A DNA stretch of 35,208 nt from positions 1 to 35,208 of the forward strand of contig JAUHZF010000051.1 of NCBI GenBank assembly GCA_030426145.1. The letters run 5' to 3'. Shown one piece after another: positions 9,067 through 17,049 of the stretch (position 1 is its first letter; every line of letters starts with the position of its first letter). Source of the DNA: Polyangia bacterium (GTDB lineage: Bacteria; Myxococcota_A; Polyangia; Polyangiales; Polyangiaceae). The translations under genes and the position numbers were made by a program. The notes below the pieces were generated by a model. That model saw only the letters and a program-made list of their open reading frames with translations, had not been told where the DNA came from and did not search any database.

Positions 9067-11037
9067 TCAGCGCTCAGGTCGGCGGCGTCGAGCGGGGCCA
9101 ACCAGGCTGAGGGGAGAGAGCAGCGCGGCGGGCTCGAGCGCCCGCTTCTGTCCCCGCTGCACGAGCGAGAGAAAGGTCTCGTACTGACCCGCGCGGCGCT
9201 CGAGGAGCTCCAGCGGCGCACGCAGCTGCTCGGGGTCGTTCATGACGGCGAGCAACGCGACGGTGAGGTAATGGTGCGCGTGGAGCGAGAGGTCGTCGAC
9301 CCATGACGCTGGCCAGGCGTCGGTGCCGTGCCGCTCGTGAGCGCGATGGAGGCGGAGCAACTGCCAAGCGATACGCTGCCGGGTCGCCTCGTAGAAGCGG
9401 GTGAGGCGCTCGGGTTGGGGCCCCGCCATGTGCATGCGGGTGTGCTCGAGCCACTGCGCGACGTGACCGTCGAGTTGGCCGCGCTCGGCGAGTTTGCGGG
9501 TGTCGTCGACGGAGGCGCGTTGCAAGAAGGCGAGCAGCGCACGTCGGTCCATCGGCGCGTCCACGAGCTCCTCTTCGCTTCCCTGGGACAGCTGCGCGCG
9601 AATGCGCTCGGCATGGCGGCTGGTGTCGAGGGCGCGCGCGAGTGCTTCCACTTCAGACTGCACCTTGAGCAGCGCGAGCGCGGGGGGCAGCAGCGCTTGA
9701 AGCGCGTCGATCGGCGTGTCGTAGTCGGGGGCTGGGGTGACGAGGCGCTCGAGTCCGAGCCAGAGCAGCGACAGCCGCGTCATGGGGTCGCGCAGCTGCA
9801 TGGCCTGGACGCGATAGCGACAGGACTCGCTCAGCCCCGGGTAGCGCATGACCTGCTCGACGCTCGCCTCGAGCGGCTCGACCGAGCCGCGCCAGGCCCC
9901 AACCTCGAAGGCGTGCACGAAGGCGCCGCTCTCGACGCCGATGGTGGGCGCGGCCCAGGAGGCGGCGAGCTCGGGACGAATCAGCGCGACCGCATCGAGC
10001 ACGCGCCTTCCCTGGCGAAACGCCTCGCGCGCGGCGCTGGCTTCGTCGAAGGCGTGGATGGTGAGCGAGAGGTAGGGCCCCTCGGGGAAGGACGATGCCA
10101 CCTTGCGCTCAGCGAGTGGCGCCGCCTTCAGGTTGCCGAGGGGCAGCGAGGGGTCCCACCCGCTCACGGGAATGAAGCACTGTAGCTTGCGGTGGCGCTT
10201 GGTGAGCAGTGAGCGCAGCCCCTCGATGACGTTCGTGGCGTCGAACTGCTCGAGCCAAGCGCGAAGCCCGGTGTCGGACCACCCACGGGTACGAAGCTCG
10301 GAGAGCGCACTGACGCAGACCGCAGACACCATGAACAGTCGCCGGCCGCCTTCGGCCGCCAGCTTGTCGAGCGCGCGGTCGACGTCGTCGAGATAGGTCT
10401 GCTCCAGAAGGTCAGCTGCGCTGCGGAGCCGCCCGAGGTCACCAACCTCTCTCTGAGGAGTGGGCGTCGAGCTGCGCCGGCTCCCCTTCCCCGATTCTTC
10501 TGGGCGAGCCGGTCCAGACCATCGCTCGAGCACCTCGTCGAGCATGTCGGGCACGGGGCTCTCGACGGTCTTGAGCACCGGGTCCTTGTGGAGCACGCGA
10601 CGAACCTCGGCGGCGACTTCTGCCACCGTCAGCGCAACCGCATCGTGCGACTCGGGGGAAGCCGCGCTCCGGCGCTTCGTGGTCGTAGTGGGCTCGATGC
10701 TGGGCGGCGTCCACGTCTCCGCCAGCGCAATGAGCTCCCCAAGCGCCGACCGCGGGGTGAGCATACGAGGCCGCCGCGTGATGGCCATACGGTCGGCGAC
10801 GACTTCACGACAGCGCAGAAGCACGAGCTGTCGAGCAACGGCGGAGTATTCGATCTGGGCCACAGCAAGGGAGGCTACTGCCGTCTCAGACCAGGTGGCA
10901 CGCCCAAGTGTCGAAAACCGCCCGTGGCGTCCGGTGTGGAGCGCGGGAGGGCTCGCCCTGACGGTGGTTGGACGTCTCGGGACGGCCATTGGTTGGCAAG
11001 ACGCCCCGGCCTCTGAGGCGATTTCGCCGCGCTGCAT
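9067..11037 (-). CDS. Large protein with a HEPN-like C-terminal region
   Basis: This 656-residue soluble protein has a low-complexity basic N-terminus, a central mixed region (about residues 200-430) and a helical C-terminal half. Around residue 445 it has SLLWLGLERLV, like the 'W-x-x-L/E-x-L' helix of Apea-type HEPN proteins. Residues 555-590 read RIAWQLLRLHRAHERHG followed by LHAHHYLTVALLAVM, matching the HEPN pattern in which an Arg-x4-6-His motif (here R565-AHER-H570) precedes a long helix. HEPN proteins with this motif are often metal-independent RNases of toxin or phage-defence systems. The match is by pattern only. The start is uncertain (ATG 11037 or 10989). It lies between a diiron protein gene (66 bases upstream) and an ADP-ribosylglycohydrolase gene (130 bases downstream), all in one direction. 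Confidence 0.65.
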   Translation of the reverse strand: MQRGEIASEAGASCQPMAVPRRPTTVRASPPALHTGRHGRFSTLGRATWSETAVASLAVAQIEYSAVARQLVLLRCREVVADRMAITRRPRMLTPRSALGELIALAETWTPPSIEPTTTTKRRSAASPESHDAVALTVAEVAAEVRRVLHKDPVLKTVESPVPDMLDEVLERWSGPARPEESGKGSRRSSTPTPQREVGDLGRLRSAADLLEQTYLDDVDRALDKLAAEGGRRLFMVSAVCVSALSELRTRGWSDTGLRAWLEQFDATNVIEGLRSLLTKRHRKLQCFIPVSGWDPSLPLGNLKAAPLAERKVASSFPEGPYLSLTIHAFDEASAAREAFRQGRRVLDAVALIRPELAASWAAPTIGVESGAFVHAFEVGAWRGSVEPLEASVEQVMRYPGLSESCRYRVQAMQLRDPMTRLSLLWLGLERLVTPAPDYDTPIDALQALLPPALALLKVQSEVEALARALDTSRHAERIRAQLSQGSEEELVDAPMDRRALLAFLQRASVDDTRKLAERGQLDGHVAQWLEHTRMHMAGPQPERLTRFYEATRQRIAWQLLRLHRAHERHGTDAWPASWVDDLSLHAHHYLTVALLAVMNDPEQLRAPLELLERRAGQYETFLSLVQRGQKRALEPAALLSPLSLVGPARRRRPER

Positions 11038-11102
11038 CCTCTCTGGCCGGATTCGCTGGCATCGTCGCCGGCGGCATCGGCGCTAGTGGCGGACGCCGTC
11101 TT

Positions 11103-11987
11103 TCATCCCGTGGGGTCGCTCGGGGCGACCTCGGTGGTCCCTCCGGCTGGCGTCGACCCGGGCGGCACCGCAAGCCACTCCGCCGGGGCCCGTTTCAACC
11201 CGGCGCGCTCCACGTAGCGGGTAAAGATGTCGAACCCTTCGAGGCCGGGCAGGGTTCCGATCTTCCTCTCGATGGCGGGGATGACCTCGCCCTCCGCACC
11301 GTCGAAGAGGTACCTGAGCGCGTGGTGGGCCTCCTCGGTGGGCGACATGCCGTCGCCGACCGGCGTCCAGATCCGCGGAAGCAGGACTTGGGCGAGCTTG
11401 CGGCCCATTGCAGATTCCGCGAGTCGGGCGCGCGCCTGCTGGAAGTAGAAGGCGAAGTGCTTGGCTTCCTGCTTCATGATCCGGCTGCAGATCTCCGCCA
11501 ACACCGGATGCTGGGTACGTGTGATGAGCTGTCTGTAGGCGTTGTACGTGGTGTGCTCGGCGATGGCGCCCCAGAGCATGTGGATCGAAGGCCAGGCGTC
11601 GGGCAACACCACCGACAGGCCGAGGGCCACCCCATCGGTGATGCGCTCCACGTTCGTGCGCCGGAGGTACATATCTCCCCGGTAGCCCTCGTCGACGCGC
11701 TCTCCGTAGGCCTCCACGAAACGCCTGAAGGCGCGTCCGTGGAACTCCTCCTCGTAGTTCCAAGCGGACAAGAAGGGGGCCATGTCGGGCTCCACCATCG
11801 CCGCCTTCGTCCCCATGAGCGCCCGCAGGTAGTAGAAGGTCGCGCTCTCCGTGTTGAGGAAGTAACGCAAGGTCCGCAGCGCGGCCGGGGTGAGTGGGTA
11901 CTTGGGGACGTCGTCCCAAGGAATGTCCCGGAGGTCCACCTGACCGGAGCCGGCCATGAAACGGTCGATATCAAAGGTGGCGCTCAA
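11103..11987 (-). CDS. Ferritin-like diiron protein (acyl-ACP desaturase-like)
   Basis: The protein is about 294 residues from the proposed start. It has the full ligand set of a ferritin-like diiron carboxylate protein: Glu in FLNTESATFYYL, an E-x-x-H pair in NYEEEFHGRAF, Glu in IAEHTTYNAYR, and a second E-x-x-H in KQEAKHFAFYF. These spacings and the wording around them resemble acyl-[acyl-carrier-protein] desaturases and related oxidases. The true substrate is unknown. The frame is open to an ATG at 12065, but the TTG at 11987 has GGGAG nine bases upstream and sits where the conserved text begins, so I prefer it. It is divergent from the MFS transporter gene at 12134. Confidence 0.78.
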   Translation of the reverse strand: MSATFDIDRFMAGSGQVDLRDIPWDDVPKYPLTPAALRTLRYFLNTESATFYYLRALMGTKAAMVEPDMAPFLSAWNYEEEFHGRAFRRFVEAYGERVDEGYRGDMYLRRTNVERITDGVALGLSVVLPDAWPSIHMLWGAIAEHTTYNAYRQLITRTQHPVLAEICSRIMKQEAKHFAFYFQQARARLAESAMGRKLAQVLLPRIWTPVGDGMSPTEEAHHALRYLFDGAEGEVIPAIERKIGTLPGLEGFDIFTRYVERAGLKRAPAEWLAVPPGSTPAGGTTEVAPSDPTG

Positions 11988-12133
11988 AGTTGGTGACTCC
12001 CGATTCCAGCCGCGCACGATGCATGCGTCCACCACGCGACTAGCAGAGGTGTGAGTCGATGGCATCAGCGAGATGACGCTTGTGTGACGCGATGGGGCGC
12101 CTCACGGGTCGCGGGTAGGTGTAGGATGCCGCG

Positions 12134-13369
12134 TTGCTCACCCCGGCCCAAAAGCTCGGTCCCCTGTACCGCGGCACCTTCTTGTTCGGCATCGCGTGCG
12201 GGATCTCCATCGCCCTCACGCCGCTCTACCTGGACGCCCACGGTTACGACAAGGAACAGATCGGCAGCCTCGCGCTGATCTTCGCGGCTGGCCTGGTCCT
12301 CTTCGCGGTGCCCGTCGGGGGGGTGCTGCGGCGCTTCGGAGGTGAACGGACCCTCATCGCGATGCTGGTCGGCTACGCGGTCTGCGTGGCCGGCTTCCCC
12401 TTCATGCAGAGCTACGGCGGGATCGCGGGAATCCGTTTTCTCGACGGCCTCTTCTCCATTGGGGTCTGGGTGAGCTCGGAGACCATCGTGCTGTCGCGCG
12501 CCGACGCGGAGCACAAGGGACACCTCACCTCGCTTTACGCGATCTGGCTGGCCAGCGGCTACGTCGTAGGGCCGGTATTGGCCACCGGCCTCGCGCGCGT
12601 GATCTCTCAAAGCCACCTCTTCGTGCTCGCCGGGGTTTTGGCGATCACGGCGGCGGTCTACCTCTCGCGCAAACTTCGGAGTCAGGCGGGCGCCGAGGCC
12701 GCTGGCGCCGAAGCGGCTCCGAGCGACGGGGAGATGGGTCCAGCCGCCGACGAGGAATCCGAGGCGATGGGCCTCGGTACCCTCCTGGTACGCCTCAAGA
12801 CCTCCTGTCTCGCGGCCTTCAGCTATGGGTACTTTCAGGCGTCGGTGGTGCTTTTCCTGCCGCTCTACCTCATCGAGTCGAAGGGCATTCCGCGCGACGA
12901 CACCATCATCCTGCCGGGCCTCTTCTGTTTCGGCATGTTGCTCTTCTCCAACGCCGCCGGTCGTCGCGGCGATCGCTTCGGCCACCTGAAGGTGGTCACG
13001 CGTCTATCGGCCCTCGGCACGCTCTGCCTCTTGGCTTTCGTCTTCGTCGACGCCTATTGGCTCATGTGCGCCTTGGTCTTCGGAGCCGGCGCCACGTTTG
13101 CGTCGATGTCGCCCGTGGCCCTCGCCCTGATCGGCGTGATCGTCCCGCGCAGTCAGCTCAGTCGCGCCAACTCGGTCTACAACACGTTCTACGCCGGTGG
13201 CATGTTGGTCGGACCGCCGCTCACGAGCGTGATCTTCGCGCGCTTCGGCGGCGCGGCCATGCTGTACCACCTGTCGGCCCTGTGGGCGGTCTTCGTCGTC
13301 TTCAGTCTCGTGTTTGCCCGCGACGACCCGGCGACGCGACGCGCCCGCAGCGCGCGGGCCGCTGCCTGA
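12134..13369 (+). CDS. MFS transporter
   Basis: This 411-residue major facilitator superfamily protein has about twelve hydrophobic helices in two halves separated by a hydrophilic loop (residues about 185-215, rich in Ala/Glu). The N-terminal half has the MFS loop 2-3 region as GGVLRRFGGERTLIA, and the C-terminal half repeats it as NAAGRRGDRFGHLKVV. The first helix text (GTFLFGIACGISIALTPLYL) resembles drug or small-molecule exporters, but the substrate cannot be deduced. The start is TTG 12134, with AGGA seven bases upstream; the ATG at 12126 is out of frame. The repeat array begins directly after its stop codon. Confidence 0.88.
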   Translation: MLTPAQKLGPLYRGTFLFGIACGISIALTPLYLDAHGYDKEQIGSLALIFAAGLVLFAVPVGGVLRRFGGERTLIAMLVGYAVCVAGFPFMQSYGGIAGIRFLDGLFSIGVWVSSETIVLSRADAEHKGHLTSLYAIWLASGYVVGPVLATGLARVISQSHLFVLAGVLAITAAVYLSRKLRSQAGAEAAGAEAAPSDGEMGPAADEESEAMGLGTLLVRLKTSCLAAFSYGYFQASVVLFLPLYLIESKGIPRDDTIILPGLFCFGMLLFSNAAGRRGDRFGHLKVVTRLSALGTLCLLAFVFVDAYWLMCALVFGAGATFASMSPVALALIGVIVPRSQLSRANSVYNTFYAGGMLVGPPLTSVIFARFGGAAMLYHLSALWAVFVVFSLVFARDDPATRRARSARAAA

Positions 13370-13380
13370 ACGCCGATCTG

Positions 13381-13598
13381 GGCCCGTGGCCGATCCGACC
13401 GAGGGTGACGACGGTAGATCGGCCCGTGGCCGATCCGACCGATGGGCCCGTGGCCGATCCGACCGAGGGTGACGACGGGATCAGGGCCCGTGGCCGATCC
13501 GACCGAGGGTGACGACGGTGGTAGATCCGACCGAGGGTGAGGCAAAAGCAGATCCGACCCGGGTGACAGGCAGGCAGATCCGACCGAGGGTGACGACT
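13381..13598. repeat. REP-like repeat array 1, left of the RAYT gene
   Basis: Seven copies of a unit starting GATCCGACCGAGGGTGAC begin at 13392, 13432 (cut short), 13456, 13496, 13524, 13551 (one-base variant) and 13577. Between several copies lies GGCCCGTGGCC (13381, 13421, 13445, 13485). At 13417-13435 the combination gives a perfect 8-bp hairpin GATCGGCC-CGT-GGCCGATC preceded by GTAG, the tetranucleotide typical of RAYT-associated REPs. Unit spacing varies from 24 to 40 bases. The same core, inverted, forms a second array beyond the transposase gene. From 13599 to 13827 I see no gene; the only item of note is GTAGTCGGACCGG on the minus strand at about 13749-13761, a possible stray REP half. 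Confidence 0.85.
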
Positions 13599-13827
13599 CA
13601 TCGACGGTCAAACTGCAGGCCGAAGCCTCCGGGAGCAGTGTTCAGGTGGACGATGCTGGTCACCGACCGAGGCCGGCGGAGCGCCCCACGCCTCGCAAGC
13701 GAGACGAAGGACGCTCAAACGGTGAGAAGCATCCGCGACGAGACGCACCGGTCCGACTACCAGCGACAATGTCGATGGCCGACGAACAGTGGGCGGGACC
13801 TCCACACTTCGAGCTGTGGTGACACTG

Positions 13828-14748
13828 CTACGGCGGCTCTTCACAAGCGGCGCCATAGTAGACGCGCATCCTCCACGTACCGTGGGGGAAGACCACTCCG
13901 GGCACGCCAGCCTTCCACGCTTGCCAGGCTTCTCTGTAGGCAGCGCGGAAGGCCCGCAGGCGACGCACCAGTTCTTTGGCGACGGCGAGGTTCCCCGCCG
14001 CCGCGAAGGTTGGCGTCCTCGAGCCAAACCGCTCGAAGGAACTCGCACGGGAGGTGTGAGGCGTCTTCAGAACCCTCTTCGCGCCAAGATAACCTCTACC
14101 CTCTCGCGCGTTGTCGGCATGGGCCTTGCGAACCCGCTCGTCGAGTTCGGCCTGGATGGCGTCTCGCGCGTCCTGCTCGGTCTCAAAGGCGTCGCGCAGG
14201 ATCTCCGGCATCTCGATGGGAATGCTGACCCGTTCGGGCCACATCGGATTGTCGGGGTCGAAGTAGCCCTCCGGCCGCTGGACGGTGATGGTCTTCTGGC
14301 CCACCTCGTCGACCAGCACCTTGGCGCCAGGCCATCGCCGAGGGGTTCGAACCAGACCGGCCTCGACACAATTGGCAGCCGTGTAGGCCATCTCCTTGAT
14401 GATGGCGTCTGCACTACTGAGCTCCACCCAGTTTGCCGGCGTCTTCGCAAACACCTCCTCGGGCCAACCGAGCAACACCTTGAGGGCATTCGCGAGGATC
14501 CGGTTTCGCAGCTCGAAGAATCGAGGAAGCACGCCAAGGATATCCGTCAGTACTTCGTGCAGGTGCGATGACAACTGCTGCATCATGTGGAGCTGGACGC
14601 CGAGGCGCTGCGCGATCACCGCCGTCGTGTACCAGTAGATCTGCTCGACCTTCGCCTCCGGGTCTGGCGAGAACAGAAAGTGACGCCGCGTGGCGCGGCG
14701 GGTGACGAACCAGGTCACGTTCGGGCGCACGTTTCGGGGCTGGGTCAT
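13828..14748 (-). CDS. REP-associated tyrosine transposase (RAYT/Y1 type), divergent myxobacterial form
   Basis: This 306-residue protein follows the plan of Y1 HUH transposases that process REP hairpins. WFVTRRATRRHFLFSPD is the entry strand. QQLSSHLHEVLTD holds the HUH metal-binding pair (His62-Leu-His64) in the place of the usual 'MPNHxHLL'. AYTAANCVEAGLV matches the RAYT 'Y-x-x-NPVxAGLV' phrase with the candidate nucleophile Tyr122. The C-terminal part (FRAAYREAWQAWKAG then FPHGTWRMRV) is typical of the longer myxobacterial branch. These enzymes nick single-stranded REP hairpins and can spread them. The gene looks intact. It is flanked on both sides by inverted arrays of one hairpin repeat, which strengthens the call. 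Confidence in the family is good; current activity is unknown. Confidence 0.82.
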   Translation of the reverse strand: MTQPRNVRPNVTWFVTRRATRRHFLFSPDPEAKVEQIYWYTTAVIAQRLGVQLHMMQQLSSHLHEVLTDILGVLPRFFELRNRILANALKVLLGWPEEVFAKTPANWVELSSADAIIKEMAYTAANCVEAGLVRTPRRWPGAKVLVDEVGQKTITVQRPEGYFDPDNPMWPERVSIPIEMPEILRDAFETEQDARDAIQAELDERVRKAHADNAREGRGYLGAKRVLKTPHTSRASSFERFGSRTPTFAAAGNLAVAKELVRRLRAFRAAYREAWQAWKAGVPGVVFPHGTWRMRVYYGAACEEPP

Positions 14749-14838
14749 GCGCTAGGCAAAAGCGAAACCCGCGCCAAAACCATTCGTCCACCTACCCCAA
14801 ACATTCCCAATACTTTCGGTTTGGATTGAAGGGTTCGC

Positions 14839-15011
14839 GGGTGGCGGCCGCCACCCTGGCGCCGGCGGACCGCCACCCTCGGTCCGATCTTCCCTTCCGG
14901 CGCCCGGCGGACCGCCACCCTGCCACCCTCGGTCCGATCTACCTCCGGCGCCCGGCGGACCGCCACCCTCGGTCCGATCTTCCCTGCTTGCTGCCACCCT
15001 CGGTCCGATCT
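14839..15011. repeat. REP-like repeat array 2, right of the RAYT gene, inverted
   Basis: Four copies of CACCCTCGGTCCGATCT lie at 14874, 14924, 14964 and 14995, the reverse complement of the array 1 core (AGATCGGACCGAGGGTG on the minus strand). Copies 1 and 3 each form a perfect 7-bp hairpin CGGACCG/CGGTCCG with a 7-base loop (14866-14886 and 14956-14976). Copy 2 forms the same stem with a loop lengthened by an 8-base duplication. The array begins with a perfect 18-base palindrome (14839-14856). On the minus strand each core is preceded by GAAG or GTAG. Between 14749 and 14838 lies the AT-richer leader of the transposase gene, and 15012-15092 holds no gene. Confidence 0.85.
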
Positions 15012-15092
15012 TCCCTGTCGTCGTGCTTCCCCTTTCTTCCCTCGCGCCTCGTCGCTCCTACCTTCGGCACCCCGCACGAGTGCTCATCGGCC

Positions 15093-15494
15093 TCAGCCTC
15101 GGCCGCCAGCGCGTCCCGTCGGCCGGGTCGTCGTGCTTCCCCCCCTTGCCCTCGTGCTCACCGGAGGCTGTGGCGGGCGAGCTTGTCGAGGAGGGTGGTG
15201 CGGCTTCGGAGTATCGAAGTCCGTCTTGCACCCCGGACACTCCGATTGGGTACGAAGCCACCAGTACCACGCTGATGCCCCCAGCTTTGAAACTGCATGC
15301 CAGAACCACCTATGGCCACATTTGGGACACCGAATCAGTACCCACGCAGCTGCGTTGGTGAACATCGCAAGGATAATCCCCGCCACCACCATCGCTGGTT
15401 CCTTTTCGAAACCGACGTACAGCGCAACCGTCGACGCGACAGTAATCAGGACTACTGCGTCTACTTGCCAGAGCTGATTCGTAGCTCGCAGCAT
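15093..15494 (-). CDS. Small membrane protein with zinc ribbon
   Basis: This protein of about 133 residues has two hydrophobic helices (VDAVVLITVASTVALYV and a second around AMVVAGIILAMFTNAAAWVL), then a four-Cys zinc ribbon, CPKCGHRWFW ... CPGCKTDF. After that the sequence becomes a Pro/Arg/His-rich tail (from about PKPHHPPRQ) that is read out of frame from a fragment of another gene (15161-15213), so the natural C-terminus has probably been replaced. I chose ATG 15494; an in-frame GTG at 15521 is an alternative. The function is unknown. It lies between the RAYT repeat array and the two-component genes. Confidence 0.6.
   Translation of the reverse strand: MLRATNQLWQVDAVVLITVASTVALYVGFEKEPAMVVAGIILAMFTNAAAWVLIRCPKCGHRWFWHAVSKLGASAWYWWLRTQSECPGCKTDFDTPKPHHPPRQARPPQPPVSTRARGGSTTTRPTGRAGGRG
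15161..15213 (-). pseudogene. Fragment of a sigma-54 regulator gene (3' end duplicated)
   Basis: Bases 15161-15205 match 15745-15789, the 3' end of the nearby response regulator gene, at 43 of 45 positions. In the regulator's frame the fragment reads SRTTLLDKLARHSLR and then a TGA stop, versus SRTTLLDRLARHNLR and TAA in the intact gene. Beyond 15205 the match resumes after a 21-base gap in the copy (ttcggag). The differences suggest it came from a paralogue or is an old duplication. It now forms the out-of-frame tail of the zinc-ribbon gene. Confidence 0.7.
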
Positions 15495-15741
15495 CCCCCG
15501 CCGGCGTGGCTCTCCTGTCACTGGCCTTTGGGTCCCATCTCGTCCGATAGAATCGGTATCGCACCGCTAGCTCGACGTCCATAGGGGCCAGAATCGCCGC
15601 CCTGCCATCATACTAGCCCGTAGGCCGGTCCGACCTTTTCCGAGGTCGCGGAGCTCCACCCTCCCTCCGACAGCCACATCATCTGCTCATGACCTCGGAT
15701 ATTCGTCTCCCGCACTTCAGGCTCCCGAGTTATCGAGACCA

Positions 15742-17049
15742 TTACCGGAGGTTGTGGCGGGCGAGCCTGTCGAGGAGGGTGGTGCGGCTGATCTTTAGGC
15801 GACGGGCTGCTTCGGAGCGGTTGCCGTTCGTTTCGCGGAGGGTGGTTTCTAGGATGCGGCGTTCGTGGGCTTGTAGCTGGGCTGCGAGACCTTCGGCGCT
15901 CGGCGTGGCGGGCAGGGTTCGCCAGTCGTTGGCGTTGACCTCGCCGCGTTCGCTGAAGGCGAGCAGGGAGACGATGGCATTCTCGAGCTCGCGCACGTTG
16001 CCGGGCCAGTCGTGACCGGTCATGGCCTCGAGGAGGGAAGCCGGGAGGGGGAGGTCGTCGAGGCCCATGCGCGTGGCGTGTCGGCGACGCAGGGCCTCGG
16101 CCAGCAAGGGGATGTCCTCGGGGCGTTCACGCAGGGGCGGCACCACGAGCTCGACCACCGCGAGTCGGTAGAAGAGGTCTTCGCGGAAGCGGCCCGCCGC
16201 CACCTCGGCCGAGAGGTCACGGTGGGTGCTCGCCACGATACGCAGGTCGACCTTGCGCGGAACCGTCGAGCCCACCGGTTGGATCTCGCCGTCTTGCAGC
16301 GCTCGCAGCACCTTGGGTTGCACGGCCGAGCTCAGCTCGCCGACCTCGTCGAGGATGAGGGTGCCGCCCGACGCGGCCCCGAAGTATCCCTCCGCGTCGC
16401 GGTCGGCCCCCGTGAACGCACCCTTGCGGTGACCGAAGAGCTCTGCTTCGGCGAGCTCGGCCGGCACCGCGGCGCAGTTGAAACGAACCATGGGTCCGTC
16501 GGCACGGCGACTCGCAGCGTGGATGAGCGCCGCCACCAGCTCCTTGCCCGTGCCCGTCTCGCCCCGCACCACCACCGTCACGTCGCGCGGCGCCACGCGA
16601 AGGGCGCGCTCGACCAGCGCGCGCCAGGCCGGGCTGTCGCCGATGAGCGGCACCCCCAACCTTCGTTCCGCCGCGGCCCGGTCGGCCGCCCCGCGCAGGC
16701 GACGGGTCTCCAGCGCGCGTTCGACCGATGCGAGCACCTCGTCGACGTCGAAGGGTTTGACGAGGTAGTCGTAGGCACCTTCGCGTAGTGCCTTCACCGC
16801 CGTGCGCTCATCGCCGTGGGCCGTGAGCATGATGACGGGGAGACCCGGGTGCTGCTGCCGTAGGGTGGCGAGCAGATCCATGCCGTCGCGGCCCGGCATC
16901 GCCAGATCGGTGATCACCAGGTCGACCTCATCCACGGTCGCCAGCGCGGCCTCATAACCGTCCGCCTCGCGCACCGTGTGGTGCTCGAGCACCTCGCCGA
17001 GCGCGAAGCGCACGCTGGGCTCGTCATCTACGACCAGAATCGTCGTCAT
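15742..17049 (-). CDS. Sigma-54-dependent response regulator (NtrC family)
   Basis: This 435-residue regulator has three standard parts. The receiver (residues 1-120) carries the acidic pair VDDE, phosphoacceptor Asp48 in DLVITDLAMPG, the T in MLTAHGDE and the Lys in YLVKPFD. The AAA+ sigma-54 activation domain (about 136-365) has Walker A GETGTGKE, the loop ELFGHRKGAFTGAD that contacts sigma-54, Walker B GGTLILDEVGE and the STHRDL segment. The C-terminal Fis-type helix-turn-helix (about 395-435) ends SRTTLLDRLARHNLR. All key residues are intact, so it should be a phosphorylation-controlled activator at -24/-12 promoters. It lies downstream of, and overlaps, a histidine kinase gene by 26 bases. 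Its targets are unknown. Confidence 0.94.
   Translation of the reverse strand: MTTILVVDDEPSVRFALGEVLEHHTVREADGYEAALATVDEVDLVITDLAMPGRDGMDLLATLRQQHPGLPVIMLTAHGDERTAVKALREGAYDYLVKPFDVDEVLASVERALETRRLRGAADRAAAERRLGVPLIGDSPAWRALVERALRVAPRDVTVVVRGETGTGKELVAALIHAASRRADGPMVRFNCAAVPAELAEAELFGHRKGAFTGADRDAEGYFGAASGGTLILDEVGELSSAVQPKVLRALQDGEIQPVGSTVPRKVDLRIVASTHRDLSAEVAAGRFREDLFYRLAVVELVVPPLRERPEDIPLLAEALRRRHATRMGLDDLPLPASLLEAMTGHDWPGNVRELENAIVSLLAFSERGEVNANDWRTLPATPSAEGLAAQLQAHERRILETTLRETNGNRSEAARRLKISRTTLLDRLARHNLR

Noticed and set aside
8937..9221. N-terminal extension of the ADP-ribosylglycohydrolase
   Set aside because: It would overlap the HEPN-like gene and encode Ser/Arg-rich text without family similarity, and it crosses two operator-like inverted repeats.
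13392..13598. CRISPR array
   Set aside because: Unit spacing is irregular (24-40 bases), the sequence between units is itself repeated, repeats are degenerate, and no cas genes are near. The inverted partner array beyond a RAYT gene explains it better.
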